Assembly (NCBI GenBank): GCA_934254925.1
Contig: CAKQMD010000002.1
Span: 58,532-122,531 of the forward strand
Source: an uncultured Alphaproteobacteria bacterium
GTDB taxonomy: Bacteria > Pseudomonadota > Alphaproteobacteria > RF32 > CAG-239
Reading direction: 5' to 3'
Length of the DNA: 64,000 nt
Shown here piece by piece: positions 44,907 through 53,736 of this stretch. The position numbers and the translations under genes are program-made. Every line of letters begins with the position of its first letter. Positions within the stretch are counted from its first letter, which is position 1. Under the pieces are notes generated by a model. It worked only from the letters and a program-made list of their open reading frames with translations, was not told the origin of the DNA and did no database searches.

Positions 44907-45974
44907 ATGTCGAGATTTACTGTTATCATGCCTGTTTATAACACCCCGGAATCCTATCTTCGCGAGGCGATGGAAAGCGTGTTTGCCCAAACGGAGGGCG
45001 ATTGGGAACTGGTGGTGATAGACGACGGTTCGACTCGCGACGTTCAAAGTGTCGTCAAGAGTTATGATGACGAAAGAATCAGGTATATCCGGCAAGAGAA
45101 TCGGGGATTGAGCGGTGCGCGCAATCGCGGCATTAGCGAGGCCGTTGGCGATTATCTGCTGTTTTTGGATGCTGATGACAAAATGGCCGATAACCTGTTG
45201 GCAACGGCGGCATGTTCGCTTGAAAAATACGGGGCGAGCGATCTGATGTTTTTTCCGGTGACGAGTTTCAGCGAGCAGACAGGAGAGGTGACGACGTTTG
45301 ACGATTTGGCCTTGGCGGCAGGGAAGGACATCATTTTTCCGGCGGAGATGAAGGAGCGTTTGTTTGATTATTGTCAAACGGCTTGGAGCAAGGTTTTTCG
45401 GCGAGATTTTTTGCTTGAAAACAATTTGTTTTTTCAGGAAGGGATTATTTTTGAAGATACGGAATTTTTCTTCCGTTATTTGTGTCGTGCGGACAAAATT
45501 TTGATTTTGCACGGGACGACCTATTTCTATCGGGTGGATGTGCAAAATTCGATTATCGCCAACAAGGACCGGCGGCATTTTGACATTTTGAAAGTCTTTG
45601 CCGGCGTGGAAAAGACGCTCAGGGACTGCGGTTGGTTTGAGGCGGTGAAAAAGGACTTTTATCGTTCTAAGATCGGCTGCATTTTATGGCGCTTTTCAGA
45701 AATCGACAGCCGTTTCCGCCTGGCGTTCGGTTCCCTGATTGCCAAAGAGTTTCGGGCGATGAATTTGACACGGGACGATTTGGCGGCCTGCGACGCCAAA
45801 ACCCGAAAGGCTTATTTCATGATGCGGCGACGCCGTTATAAGCTTTGTTTGTGGGCGGCGGCGTTTAAGAACTTGTTTTATGAAAAACGGAAGACAAAGG
45901 ATTTTAAATTTTATCGCGTTTTGGGACTAAGCTTTAAAAAGGCGCGAAAAGACAACAAAGGAAAGGATGCCTGA
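44907..45974 (+). CDS. GT2 family glycosyltransferase
   Basis: 355 residues from the ATG at 44907, which opens FTVIMPVYNTPESYLREAME; the longer frame adds an unlikely hydrophobic lead. DDGSTRDVQ, LFLDADDKMADNLL (DxD-like) and FEDTEFFFRYL are GT2 marks. The C-terminus is basic. It is divergent from the acyltransferase gene and its end overlaps the GT6 gene by 8 bases. Confidence 0.92.
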   Translation: MSRFTVIMPVYNTPESYLREAMESVFAQTEGDWELVVIDDGSTRDVQSVVKSYDDERIRYIRQENRGLSGARNRGISEAVGDYLLFLDADDKMADNLLATAACSLEKYGASDLMFFPVTSFSEQTGEVTTFDDLALAAGKDIIFPAEMKERLFDYCQTAWSKVFRRDFLLENNLFFQEGIIFEDTEFFFRYLCRADKILILHGTTYFYRVDVQNSIIANKDRRHFDILKVFAGVEKTLRDCGWFEAVKKDFYRSKIGCILWRFSEIDSRFRLAFGSLIAKEFRAMNLTRDDLAACDAKTRKAYFMMRRRRYKLCLWAAAFKNLFYEKRKTKDFKFYRVLGLSFKKARKDNKGKDA

Positions 45975-46809
45975 GATGAAGGTCGGGATCTTGTTTATTG
46001 CCACCGGGCGGTATGTGGTATTTTGGGAGGATTTTTATCGTTCCTGCGAAAAGTATTTTTTGCCCGGGCACGAGAAGACGTATTTTTTGTTTACGGACGC
46101 CGAAAATCTGTCGGTCGGCGATAATGTGCGGGTCGTGGCGCATCGGTTTCGCGGTTGGCCGGAAGAAACCCTGATGCGCTTTGACACTTTTTTGGCGGTG
46201 GAATCGGAACTGGCCGAGACAGATTATCTGTATTTTATCAACGGAACGATGGTGCCGCGCCGGGTTGTCGGAGAAGAGATTTTTCCCACGGAAGAGCAGG
46301 GACTGACGGTGACATTGCATCCGTGCTTTTATAAGTTGCCGCTGGAGGCTTACACTTATGATCGGCAAAAGAAGTCTCGGGCTTATATTGCTCCCGGGGA
46401 AGGAAAATATTATTTTATGGGCGGGTTCAACGGCGGCAGAACGGCGGATTTTTTGAAGCTGATCAGAGATCTTGACGCTGCGACCAAAGCCGATTATGCC
46501 AAAGGAATCATCGCTTTGTGGCATGACGAAAGCCATTTGAATAAATATATGCTGGATAAAAATCCGCTGATTTTGTCTCCGGCGTACGGTTTTCCCGAAG
46601 GGATGCCGTTTAACCAGGAAAACCTTCGGGAATTTGCCGACAATTATAAGATGCTGATCAAAGACAAGTCGAATCCGGCCTACGGCGGGCATGACTGGCT
46701 GCGAGGGCTGGTAGAGCATCCTAACGAAAAAGCGCCGGTCAAAAAGAAGAAAAAAACGCTGAAAGAAAAACTGAAAAAATGTTGGAATAAGGTGATGAGG
46801 CATGGCTGA
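45967..46809 (+). CDS. GT6 family (ABO-type) glycosyltransferase
   Basis: 280 residues; the ATG at 45976 is an alternative start. Family GT6 includes human blood-group A/B transferases and a few bacterial ones; they add alpha-1,3-linked Gal or GalNAc to a galactose acceptor, usually fucosylated. Marks: ILFIATGRYVVFWEDFY, YFLFTDAEN, TLMRFDTFL, YFMGGFNGGRTADF, and the diagnostic ALWHDESHLNKY then PLILSPAYGFPEG. The DxD metal site of animal enzymes is replaced by YFINGTM, close to the NxN form of bacterial GT6, so metal-independent activity is likely. It is embedded between GT2 genes by overlaps and lies beside a GT11 fucosyltransferase. Confidence 0.9.
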   Translation: MPEMKVGILFIATGRYVVFWEDFYRSCEKYFLPGHEKTYFLFTDAENLSVGDNVRVVAHRFRGWPEETLMRFDTFLAVESELAETDYLYFINGTMVPRRVVGEEIFPTEEQGLTVTLHPCFYKLPLEAYTYDRQKKSRAYIAPGEGKYYFMGGFNGGRTADFLKLIRDLDAATKADYAKGIIALWHDESHLNKYMLDKNPLILSPAYGFPEGMPFNQENLREFADNYKMLIKDKSNPAYGGHDWLRGLVEHPNEKAPVKKKKKTLKEKLKKCWNKVMRHG

Positions 46810-47794
46810 AATTTCTGTCCTCATGCCGGTTTACAATACGCCGGAAGAATATCTGCGCGAGGCGATTAAGAGCGTTTTGTGGCAGACGTTTAGAGATTGG
46901 GAGCTGATTGTCGTTAACGACGGGTCGACAAACAATGCCGGAGACGTAATCAAAAGCTATGATGATCCGCGCATCAGATTTTTTGAAAATGACGGCAACA
47001 AAGGGTTGGATTATACGCGAAACAGGTTGTTGGACTTGGCTCAAAGCCCTTATTTGGCCATGTTGGACAGCGATGATCGGGCTTTGCCGCAAAGATTGGA
47101 AAAGCAATATGCCTTTATGGAAGCGAATCCGGAAATCGGTGTTTGCGGCAGTTGGTTTGAGTATTTCCCCCAAAAACATCTTATGGCTATGCCGGTTGAG
47201 GACAGGGATATTCGGTTTGCCATGCTGCTGGAGTTTAATCCGCTGGGCAATTCTACGGTTATGTTGCGGCGGCGTATCCTTGAAGAAAATCGTCTGCGTT
47301 ATGAGCACAAGATGAAAGTTGCCGAAGACTACAAACTTTGGCTTGATCTGCTTGATAAGACGCAATTCCATAATCTGCCGGAAGTGTTGGTGGATTACCG
47401 CATTCACGGAAGTAATATTTCTTTGGTCAGCGACAGCGCTATGAAAGAGGCCGGAGAGAAGGCCAGAACAGAAGTTTGTTGTCGGGTTTTTGGGCCGGAA
47501 TATGCAGATGTTTTGCGCGTAGAAGACAAAGTGAAAAACGGCGAAAAAATTTCCTTGCAAGATCTGCAGCAATTGGAAAGGGGCCTGAGACGGCTTTATG
47601 AGGTTTCCGTGCAACGTTTCGGAAAACACAATCTGGACCGTTATCGTCGACTTTACAAAAAGGTTTTGCGAACCTGCCGCCGCGGGCCGGGGTATTCGGC
47701 GTTGTTGTGGCGGAGTCCGCTTAACCGCGTGTTCAAGTTAGGGCTTGGATTTAAGATTTTGACGCATTTTAAACAAATAACAGGTGACAAATGA
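46802..47794 (+). CDS. GT2 family glycosyltransferase
   Basis: 330 residues, overlapping the GT6 gene by 8 bases and the GT11 gene by 4. ISVLMPVYNTPEEYLREAI, VVNDGSTNN, LAMLDSDDRALPQRLE and KVAEDYKLWLDLL are typical. The N-terminal half resembles the GT2 at 44907 closely (PVYNTPE-YLREA), suggesting an old duplication. It is part of a tightly coupled run 44907-48675. Confidence 0.92.
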   Translation: MAEISVLMPVYNTPEEYLREAIKSVLWQTFRDWELIVVNDGSTNNAGDVIKSYDDPRIRFFENDGNKGLDYTRNRLLDLAQSPYLAMLDSDDRALPQRLEKQYAFMEANPEIGVCGSWFEYFPQKHLMAMPVEDRDIRFAMLLEFNPLGNSTVMLRRRILEENRLRYEHKMKVAEDYKLWLDLLDKTQFHNLPEVLVDYRIHGSNISLVSDSAMKEAGEKARTEVCCRVFGPEYADVLRVEDKVKNGEKISLQDLQQLERGLRRLYEVSVQRFGKHNLDRYRRLYKKVLRTCRRGPGYSALLWRSPLNRVFKLGLGFKILTHFKQITGDK

Positions 47795-48675
47795 AAATCG
47801 TAAAATTGATGGGTGGAATGGGCAACCAGATGTTTCAATACGCCTTTGGACAGATGCTGGGTGCCGACGTGAAGTATGATTATTCCTGGTTTGAGGAAGT
47901 GAAAAAAGGCAATCGCGGCACCATTCGCGATTATGAGCTCGGGGTGTTTAGCCTGACGGCGCCGGCGGCCACGGAGGAGGAAGTCCGAAATTGTCTGAAC
48001 GAAAAAACGGTGGTTTGCAGACTGCCGGGGTTTCTCCGACGGTTGTTGGGCAAAAAGAAAAAACAAGTCCTTTCAAACCGACGCGGCGAAAAACAGACCA
48101 ACGTTTATGAACCGGACCTCTTATTGGCGGAGGGTGACGTCTATTATGAAGGGTATTTTCAATGCGAAAAGTATTTTGCTGATCACAGAGGGCAAATTTT
48201 GCGTGATTTTTCCCTGAAAGTGCCGTTGAATGAGGCCAACGAGAAAATGCTGGAAAAGATCCGCAGTTGTCAATCCGTCAGCCTGCACGTGCGGCGCGGG
48301 GACTATACTCAGGCGGACAATGTGCGTTTTCACGGTTTGTGCAGTTTGGATTATTACCGCGACGCTATTGATTACGTGGCCTCAAAAGTCGAACGTCCGG
48401 AATTTTTTCTGTTTTCCGACGACGTAGATTGGGTTAAGGACAATCTGAAAATTGCCTATCCTTATACCGTGGTGGACATCAATGACGGAGCGACGGCTTA
48501 TTTTGATCTGGAATGCATGAAAAACTGCAAACACAACATCATTGCCAATTCTTCCTTCTCTTGGTGGGGAGCCTGGCTGAACGAGAATCCCGAAAAGATC
48601 GTCGTTGCGCCGCAGCGGTGGTTCGCGGGGGCGAGAAGTGTTGACGTGGTGCCGGAAAGCTGGAAAAAAATCTGA
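47791..48675 (+). CDS. GT11 alpha-1,2-fucosyltransferase (first copy)
   Basis: 294 residues. GT11 marks: KLMGGMGNQMFQYAFGQ at the N-terminus, SVSLHVRRGDYTQ (the GDP-fucose-binding HxRRGDY box), FFLFSDDVDWVK, and IIANSSFSWWGAWLNENP. It would transfer fucose from GDP-fucose onto galactose, giving the H-type Fuc(alpha1-2)Gal unit. It starts inside the stop of the GT2 gene (ATGA), completing a GT2-GT6-GT2-GT11 run. Confidence 0.93.
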   Translation: MKIVKLMGGMGNQMFQYAFGQMLGADVKYDYSWFEEVKKGNRGTIRDYELGVFSLTAPAATEEEVRNCLNEKTVVCRLPGFLRRLLGKKKKQVLSNRRGEKQTNVYEPDLLLAEGDVYYEGYFQCEKYFADHRGQILRDFSLKVPLNEANEKMLEKIRSCQSVSLHVRRGDYTQADNVRFHGLCSLDYYRDAIDYVASKVERPEFFLFSDDVDWVKDNLKIAYPYTVVDINDGATAYFDLECMKNCKHNIIANSSFSWWGAWLNENPEKIVVAPQRWFAGARSVDVVPESWKKI

Positions 48676-48676
48676 G

Positions 48677-48705
48677 TTGACATCAGTGCTTTTGTCTTAT
48701 ATACC
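48677..48705 (+). promoter_or_regulatory. Promoter in the glycan cluster
   Basis: TTGACA (48677-48682), 17-base spacer, TATACC (48700-48705), right after the GT11 stop and 38 bases before the next start. Confidence 0.6.
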
Positions 48706-48743
48706 TGACAGCAAACTTGCTGGAATGTACAAAAGAGGAAGCC

Positions 48744-49502
48744 ATGGGATTAAAAAAGCGACTCGTGATGCTGTTGAAAGGTCAATCCGCCGCAGACTAT
48801 TATAAAAACAGATGGTTTGACAAATGCTGGAAAGAATTTAGAGAAGCGGTTCACGGTCAACGCTTTGTCCTGCGGGAGGAAGACCAGTGGCGTTGTCTGG
48901 ACGACAATACCGGCAGCACGGGGTTTGATCCCCATTATCTGTATCATCCGGCTTGGGCGGCCAGATGTGTGCGGAAGATTAATCCGGCCAAACATATTGA
49001 CATTTCTTCCAAGCTCGATTTTGTAACGATTACCTCGGCTTTTGTTCCCGTTGAGTTTTATGACTTTCGTCCGGCGGATGTTCATCTTGACGGGCTTGCG
49101 TGTCGGGCGGCTGACCTGAATGCGCTGCCTTTTGCCGACAACAGCGTCGAATCTTTGTCTTGCATGCATGTGGTGGAGCATATCGGACTTGGGCGCTACG
49201 GAGACGCCATCGACTATGACGGCGACCTGAAAGCGATTGCCGAGTTGAAACGGGTTGTGGCTCCGGGCGGAAGTTTGCTGTTTGTGGTGCCGATGGGGCG
49301 GGAAGCCAAGATCCAGTACAATGCGCACCGAATCTATACCTATGACATGGTGAAAGAATTGTTCGACGACATGGAGATTGTTGAATTTGCTTTTATCCGT
49401 TATCAAAACCACGGCGAAGAAACTTTTTATCCGCAGGCGGATCGCGCCGTTACCTTAACGGAGGACTATGGTTGCGGTTGTTTCTGGTTTCGGAAAAAAT
49501 GA
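48744..49502 (+). CDS. DUF268 / methyltransferase-like protein
   Basis: 252 residues from the ATG at 48744, with GAGGAAG upstream. The stretch HIDISSKLDFVTITSAFVPV, then SLSCMHVVEHIGLGRYGDAI and ELKRVVAPGGSLLFVVPMG, is typical of DUF268 proteins, related to SAM-dependent methyltransferases and often found in polysaccharide loci. The glycine-rich SAM loop is degenerate. It probably modifies a sugar or regulates chain length; the exact job is unknown. It has its own promoter. Confidence 0.75.
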   Translation: MGLKKRLVMLLKGQSAADYYKNRWFDKCWKEFREAVHGQRFVLREEDQWRCLDDNTGSTGFDPHYLYHPAWAARCVRKINPAKHIDISSKLDFVTITSAFVPVEFYDFRPADVHLDGLACRAADLNALPFADNSVESLSCMHVVEHIGLGRYGDAIDYDGDLKAIAELKRVVAPGGSLLFVVPMGREAKIQYNAHRIYTYDMVKELFDDMEIVEFAFIRYQNHGEETFYPQADRAVTLTEDYGCGCFWFRKK

Positions 49503-49537
49503 GCTTGCGTCGAAAGCGGCGGTGAAAAATTTCTTTT

Positions 49538-49565
49538 TTGTTTGACTATGGCATTGGTCTATAAT
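49538..49565 (+). promoter_or_regulatory. Promoter in the glycan cluster
   Basis: TTGTTT (49538-49543), 16-base spacer, TATAAT (49560-49565). An overlapping TTGACT starts at 49542. It serves the GT2 gene at 49610. Confidence 0.5.
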
Positions 49566-49609
49566 ACCTTGGGAGCAACTTTGTTGACTTTATAAGCAAG
49601 AGGTATGCG

Positions 49610-50554
49610 ATGACGGACAATGTCTCCTTTTTTATTCCGGCGTATAACTGTGCCGAAACGGTTGAAGCGGCGGTTGATTCAATTATGGAAAGCAATTTTG
49701 AAGACGGAGACGAAGTGGTGATCGTCAACGATGCTTCAACCGACGATACGGCCGAGGTTTTGAAAAAGCTGCAGAAGAAATATGCCGACAAAAAGCTGAT
49801 CGTGCTTTGTAACGAGGTGAATATGGGTGCGCCCGGAACACGCAACAAGGCGATTGAGCATTGTCGCAATGACCTGTTGTTTTGTCTGGATGCCGACAAT
49901 GCTTTGGAGAAGCGGTCGATTAAGCCGTTGAAGGCCTTTATGCGCAAACACAAGGCCGATGCGGCGGTTTTTGGCGAAATCCGTTATTTTCTGAACGGGA
50001 CGCCCAAAGAGCAGACGACGCATGTTTGGCGGTATAAGGAGCCTTTGTACGAAGCGGCGGACTGTTTGGCCGGGCTGAAGTTTCCCGGTGCCAGCGGGAA
50101 TTATCTGTTTACCAAGGAAAGCTGGCACAAGATCCGGGGATATTTGCCGCATCTTTTGAGCAGCGACACTTGGGCTTTTGGTTTCAGACAGTTGATGAGC
50201 GGTGCCAAAATGGTGGTGTTGAAGGACACTTATTATTTTCATCGTTATGGGACGAACTCCAATTGGGTGCGTCACGGCGGAGAAAACATTTCGGTCAGAA
50301 TTTTCGGCGTTTTGGCGCCGTATATCGATCAGATCAAAGACGCCGACGTGCGTTATATGACCGGACGGGGTCGGCATTGTTGGTTTGAGCGTTTGGAGGA
50401 ACGTCCGATCCGTTTGAAGACCAAAGCCGATTTTGCCCGGGAGAAAAAGATTGCCGAGTTTAAGGCAAAGGCCAAGAAGAATTTCTTCAAAACCCTGGCC
50501 AAGCTGACGCCGGTGAAATCTTGGCGGAAAAGGCTGCGCGGTTTTTATAAATAA
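49610..50554 (+). CDS. GT2 family glycosyltransferase
   Basis: 314 residues; AGAGG lies 8 bases upstream of the ATG. VSFFIPAYNCAETVEAAVDSI, IVNDASTDDTAEVL, LFCLDADNALEKRS and the acceptor-side LLSSDTWAFGFRQLM are GT2 features. The basic end TPVKSWRKRLRGFYK is nearly the same as the tail of the GT2 at 43171. Single-gene unit with a terminator after it. Confidence 0.9.
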   Translation: MTDNVSFFIPAYNCAETVEAAVDSIMESNFEDGDEVVIVNDASTDDTAEVLKKLQKKYADKKLIVLCNEVNMGAPGTRNKAIEHCRNDLLFCLDADNALEKRSIKPLKAFMRKHKADAAVFGEIRYFLNGTPKEQTTHVWRYKEPLYEAADCLAGLKFPGASGNYLFTKESWHKIRGYLPHLLSSDTWAFGFRQLMSGAKMVVLKDTYYFHRYGTNSNWVRHGGENISVRIFGVLAPYIDQIKDADVRYMTGRGRHCWFERLEERPIRLKTKADFAREKKIAEFKAKAKKNFFKTLAKLTPVKSWRKRLRGFYK

Positions 50555-50605
50555 TATTTGGCCATCAAACGTCATTGGATGTTGACAAAAAGAGCCCTCA
50601 AAGCT

Positions 50606-50635
50606 AGGTTGTGATGTAGATCGCAACCTTTTTTT
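50606..50635 (+). terminator. Intrinsic terminator
   Basis: AGGTTGTGAT (50606-50615) pairs with ATCGCAACCT (50620-50629) around a GTAG loop, then a T-run. It ends the GT2 unit. A TTGACA box (50582-50587) lies just before it. Confidence 0.8.
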
Positions 50636-50645
50636 GAGCCTTAAA

Positions 50646-51677
50646 ATGAAAATATATCAGTTAAACGTTGATAAAAAGTTTCAAATCAGACAGAAAGCGC
50701 ATAATTATCCGCCGCACAGTGCCTATTGCGGTGTCGAAATCGAATTTTACGATTGGTTACAGCGGCATCCGGACTTGTTGACGGATGATCCGCGGCAGGC
50801 GGACAGGCATTATCTGCCGGTCTTCTGGACAAATTGGCATATCGCTCACCAATATGGCAAGGAAGGGCGCGAAGAGCTGGCGGCGGAGCTGAAGAGGGTG
50901 ATGATCGACCCTGCAAAAACCTTTACTTTGTGCCAATATGCGGACGGTCCGCTGGTTGCGACCGGAGCGATCGAGGTTTATCTTTCCAGCCGCGGCGGAG
51001 AACAAGGACGGGACATGCCGTTGTTGTGTGCGCCTCATTTGTTTGAGAAGAAGAAAAGAGTGCGCCGTTTTTTGGCCGGTTTCGTCGGCCGGATGGATAC
51101 GCATCCGCTGCGCGCGGAGCTTTCTCGGCTGACGGCGGAAGATGGGGATTTTCGGTTTACCGACGGTTATGTCAGCGAAAGGTTTTTCATCGAGGACTGT
51201 TTGCAAAGTTATGCTGCTTTGTGCCCGCGCGGGTTCGGCGGCGGATCTTATCGGTTTTTTGAGGCCATGCAGCTGGGGGTGGTGCCGGTACATATCGGCA
51301 ATACGGATATACGGCCGTTTAAAGAGCTTGTTCCCTGGGAGGAGATGTCTTTTTATTTTGCTACGCCGGCCGAGGCCGTCGCAGTTTTGAAAAACACGCC
51401 GAAAGATCTGCTGGCGGCCATGGGGCAAAAAGCCCGGAACTTTTGGTACGGGTATTTTTATGACGGACGTTGGTGCGGTTTGCTGGTCAAGGAGCAGGCG
51501 CAAGCGGTCGGAAAAGACTATGAACCCGAGGCTCCCGGCGTTTATGACCTGTCGAAAATCGACAATCCGCCCTTTTGGCGGACGGAAAAGGGGCGGCTTT
51601 TGCTCAAAGGCTTGAACAAGATTATGTTTGTCAAAAAATATCGAAAAAAGATAAAGCAGTTTTTGGCAGAAAAGTAA
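50646..51677 (+). CDS. Exostosin-like glycosyltransferase
   Basis: 343 residues from the ATG at 50646. The C-terminal half has the exostosin (GT47-like) pattern RGFGGGSYRFFEAMQLGVVPVHIGNTDIRPFKE, including the Glu of the nucleotide-sugar site; the N-terminal part has DDPRQADRHYLPVFWTN. Donor unknown. The C-terminal tail is basic (VKKYRKKIKQFL). The ribosome site is poor and the start lies 11 bases after a terminator T-run, so its expression may depend on an unusual leader. Confidence 0.85.
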   Translation: MKIYQLNVDKKFQIRQKAHNYPPHSAYCGVEIEFYDWLQRHPDLLTDDPRQADRHYLPVFWTNWHIAHQYGKEGREELAAELKRVMIDPAKTFTLCQYADGPLVATGAIEVYLSSRGGEQGRDMPLLCAPHLFEKKKRVRRFLAGFVGRMDTHPLRAELSRLTAEDGDFRFTDGYVSERFFIEDCLQSYAALCPRGFGGGSYRFFEAMQLGVVPVHIGNTDIRPFKELVPWEEMSFYFATPAEAVAVLKNTPKDLLAAMGQKARNFWYGYFYDGRWCGLLVKEQAQAVGKDYEPEAPGVYDLSKIDNPPFWRTEKGRLLLKGLNKIMFVKKYRKKIKQFLAEK

Positions 51678-51729
51678 GGGTTGAGCCGGAAGTTTTCCCA
51701 TACGAGTTATATCTTCATGACGGGGCGCG

Positions 51730-51757
51730 TTGACAAAAAAACTCCTTTTTATATCTT
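51730..51757 (+). promoter_or_regulatory. Promoter in the glycan cluster
   Basis: TTGACA (51730-51735), 16-base spacer, TATCTT (51752-51757), upstream of the second GT11 gene. Confidence 0.45.
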
Positions 51758-51789
51758 TTCCCGCAGAATGACGAACTGTGGGAAAAAAG

Positions 51790-52656
51790 ATGACGAAGGT
51801 GATCAGACTAACGGGCGGATTGGGAAATCAGCTGTTTCAATATGCTTTTTCCAAACAATTGCAGGATGAGGTTTTTTTTGACCTCAGCGGTTATGAAACG
51901 GATGACAAGCGCCGTTATGAGCTGGGGCACTTTTGCTGTTGCGTAAAGGCGGCGTCGCCTGAACTTTTGGAGGGTTTTAAGGATCGTTACGTCAGACGGC
52001 GGATCCCCAAATTGTTGCGGCAGGTGCTGGGGCTTTCCAAATATATCGTCCATTCCAGCCGAGTTTGCGAGAAGAGCAGTTTGGTTTATGATCCGGAATT
52101 GGCTCGGCGCGAGGGGGATTGTTATTATCTGGGCTTTTTTCAGAGTGAAAAATATTTTTGCGCTTATCGACGGGAACTGCTGCGGGATTTTGCCTTACGC
52201 GACGAATTAGACGAGGCCAACTTAGAGTTTTTGCGGCAGATCAGGAGTTGCAACAGCGTTTCCCTGCATGTCAGGCGCGGAGATTATGTGACTTTGGCGG
52301 ATATTTACGGTTTGTGTGACGTCCAGTATTATCGGCGAGCGGCCGCTTATGTGGCGGGCTTGGTCAAAGATCCGGTGTTTTTTGTTTTTTCGGACGACAT
52401 CCCTTGGGCAAAGGAAAATCTGCGGTTGGATTATCCGACGGTTTTTGTCGACGTCAACGACGACGGGCGAGCTCATTTTGATTTGGAACTGCTAAAAAAC
52501 TGCAAGCATAACGTTATTGCCAATTCCTCTTTTTCCTGGTGGGGTGCCTGGCTCAATGAAAATCCCGAAAAAATCGTCGTGGCGCCAAAGGTTTGGCTGA
52601 AGGCCTATGCCCATGAAAAAAGCGATACTGTTCCCGATGCCTGGGTTCAATTGTAG
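51790..52656 (+). CDS. GT11 alpha-1,2-fucosyltransferase (second copy)
   Basis: 288 residues from the ATG at 51790; a GTG four codons upstream is possible. RLTGGLGNQLFQYAFSKQL, SVSLHVRRGDYVTL, FFVFSDDIPWAKENL and VIANSSFSWWGAWLNENP give a clear GT11 enzyme. It shares long identical blocks with the first copy (47791-48675), such as the whole NSSFSWWGAWLNENPEKIVV stretch, so the two are paralogues. Different acceptors are likely, since both are kept. Confidence 0.93.
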   Translation: MTKVIRLTGGLGNQLFQYAFSKQLQDEVFFDLSGYETDDKRRYELGHFCCCVKAASPELLEGFKDRYVRRRIPKLLRQVLGLSKYIVHSSRVCEKSSLVYDPELARREGDCYYLGFFQSEKYFCAYRRELLRDFALRDELDEANLEFLRQIRSCNSVSLHVRRGDYVTLADIYGLCDVQYYRRAAAYVAGLVKDPVFFVFSDDIPWAKENLRLDYPTVFVDVNDDGRAHFDLELLKNCKHNVIANSSFSWWGAWLNENPEKIVVAPKVWLKAYAHEKSDTVPDAWVQL

Positions 52657-52688
52657 GAAAGTTTTGTACATCTGCGTGTCATAAATAT

Positions 52689-52717
52689 TTGACTAAGTTT
52701 GGCGAAAATGTCATACT
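52689..52717 (+). promoter_or_regulatory. Promoter in the glycan cluster
   Basis: TTGACT (52689-52694), 17-base spacer, CATACT (52712-52717). Nearly the same element recurs at 53737. Confidence 0.6.
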
Positions 52718-52749
52718 CCCCGGTGAGGAAAATGCCGCAGGGAGTTGAC

Positions 52750-53700
52750 ATGAAATTTTTTAGAATTGAAGACAAGATTTATAAAAAGAATATTATCCTT
52801 TTGGGGGTGATTAAGTTTTCTTATCGCCCCAAGGTTAAGATTGAAGACTTTTACATCAACAAGTTTCTGACCGCCTGCAAAATTTTCTTTTTCAAAGATT
52901 GCGGCGTTAACCGGGAGATGCGGCCGCAGCGCTTGATCATATCGTTGACTTCTTATCCGCCGAAGATCAAAGACACGGTTTATGCGGTCTATTCTTTGTT
53001 GCGTCAAAGCCTTAAGCCCGACGAAGTTGTCTTGTGGTTGGCGGAAGAGCAGTTTCCCAACCGGGAAAAGGATCTGCCGCGGCGGCTGTTGGCTTTGCGG
53101 CGTAACGGTTTGAGCATTCGCTGGTGCCGTGATCTAAAGTCTTATAAAAAACTGATTCCGGCTTTGAAAGAGTATCCCGACGCTTTGATAGCCACGGCGG
53201 ACGACGACATCTTTTATGACCGCGATTGGCTGAAGATCTTATATGAACAGGAAAGAAAGACGCCGCAGTATCTCAACTGTCATCGGGCGCATCAGATAAC
53301 GTTTGATGGGGACAAAATCAACAATTACGGTGCTTGGAACTGGAACGTGCCGTCCAGCGAGGCTTCTTTTTTGAATTTCTGTACCTCGGGCGCCGGCGTG
53401 TTGTGGAGCCGCAACAAACTTGATCCACTGGTGACGGACGAAGCGGCGTTTTTTGAGCTTTGTCCTTATGCCGACGACATTTGGTTTTGGAGTATGGCGG
53501 TTTTGGCCGGGAAGCGAATCAAGGTGGCGGAAAACAACATTTCGCGGCTGTTGATGATTAATCCGCGGAAGAAACGCTTCAAGTTTCCCTCCCTGGGGAG
53601 CAAAAATATCGGCGAAAATATGAACGATGTGCAGCTTGCTGCGGTTTGCCGAGCTTTTCCCGAAGTATGGGCGCGTTTGCGCGAGGACGCCGAACAGTAA
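52750..53700 (+). CDS. Glycosyltransferase-like protein with DDD motif
   Basis: 316 residues from the ATG at 52750, which has GGGAG 8 bases upstream. After a hydrophobic and basic N-terminal part, RLIISLTSYPPKIKDTVYAVYSLLRQSLKPDEVVLW is a GT-A-type opening, and ALIATADDDIFYDRDWLKIL holds the metal-binding Asp triplet. YADDIWFWSMAVLAGKRI is a probable catalytic-base region. Family GT2-like, exact class unknown. Own promoter and no overlap with neighbours. Confidence 0.75.
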   Translation: MKFFRIEDKIYKKNIILLGVIKFSYRPKVKIEDFYINKFLTACKIFFFKDCGVNREMRPQRLIISLTSYPPKIKDTVYAVYSLLRQSLKPDEVVLWLAEEQFPNREKDLPRRLLALRRNGLSIRWCRDLKSYKKLIPALKEYPDALIATADDDIFYDRDWLKILYEQERKTPQYLNCHRAHQITFDGDKINNYGAWNWNVPSSEASFLNFCTSGAGVLWSRNKLDPLVTDEAAFFELCPYADDIWFWSMAVLAGKRIKVAENNISRLLMINPRKKRFKFPSLGSKNIGENMNDVQLAAVCRAFPEVWARLREDAEQ

Positions 53701-53736
53701 TTTTGACAAAATTGTTTATAAGCCGATCAAAATATT

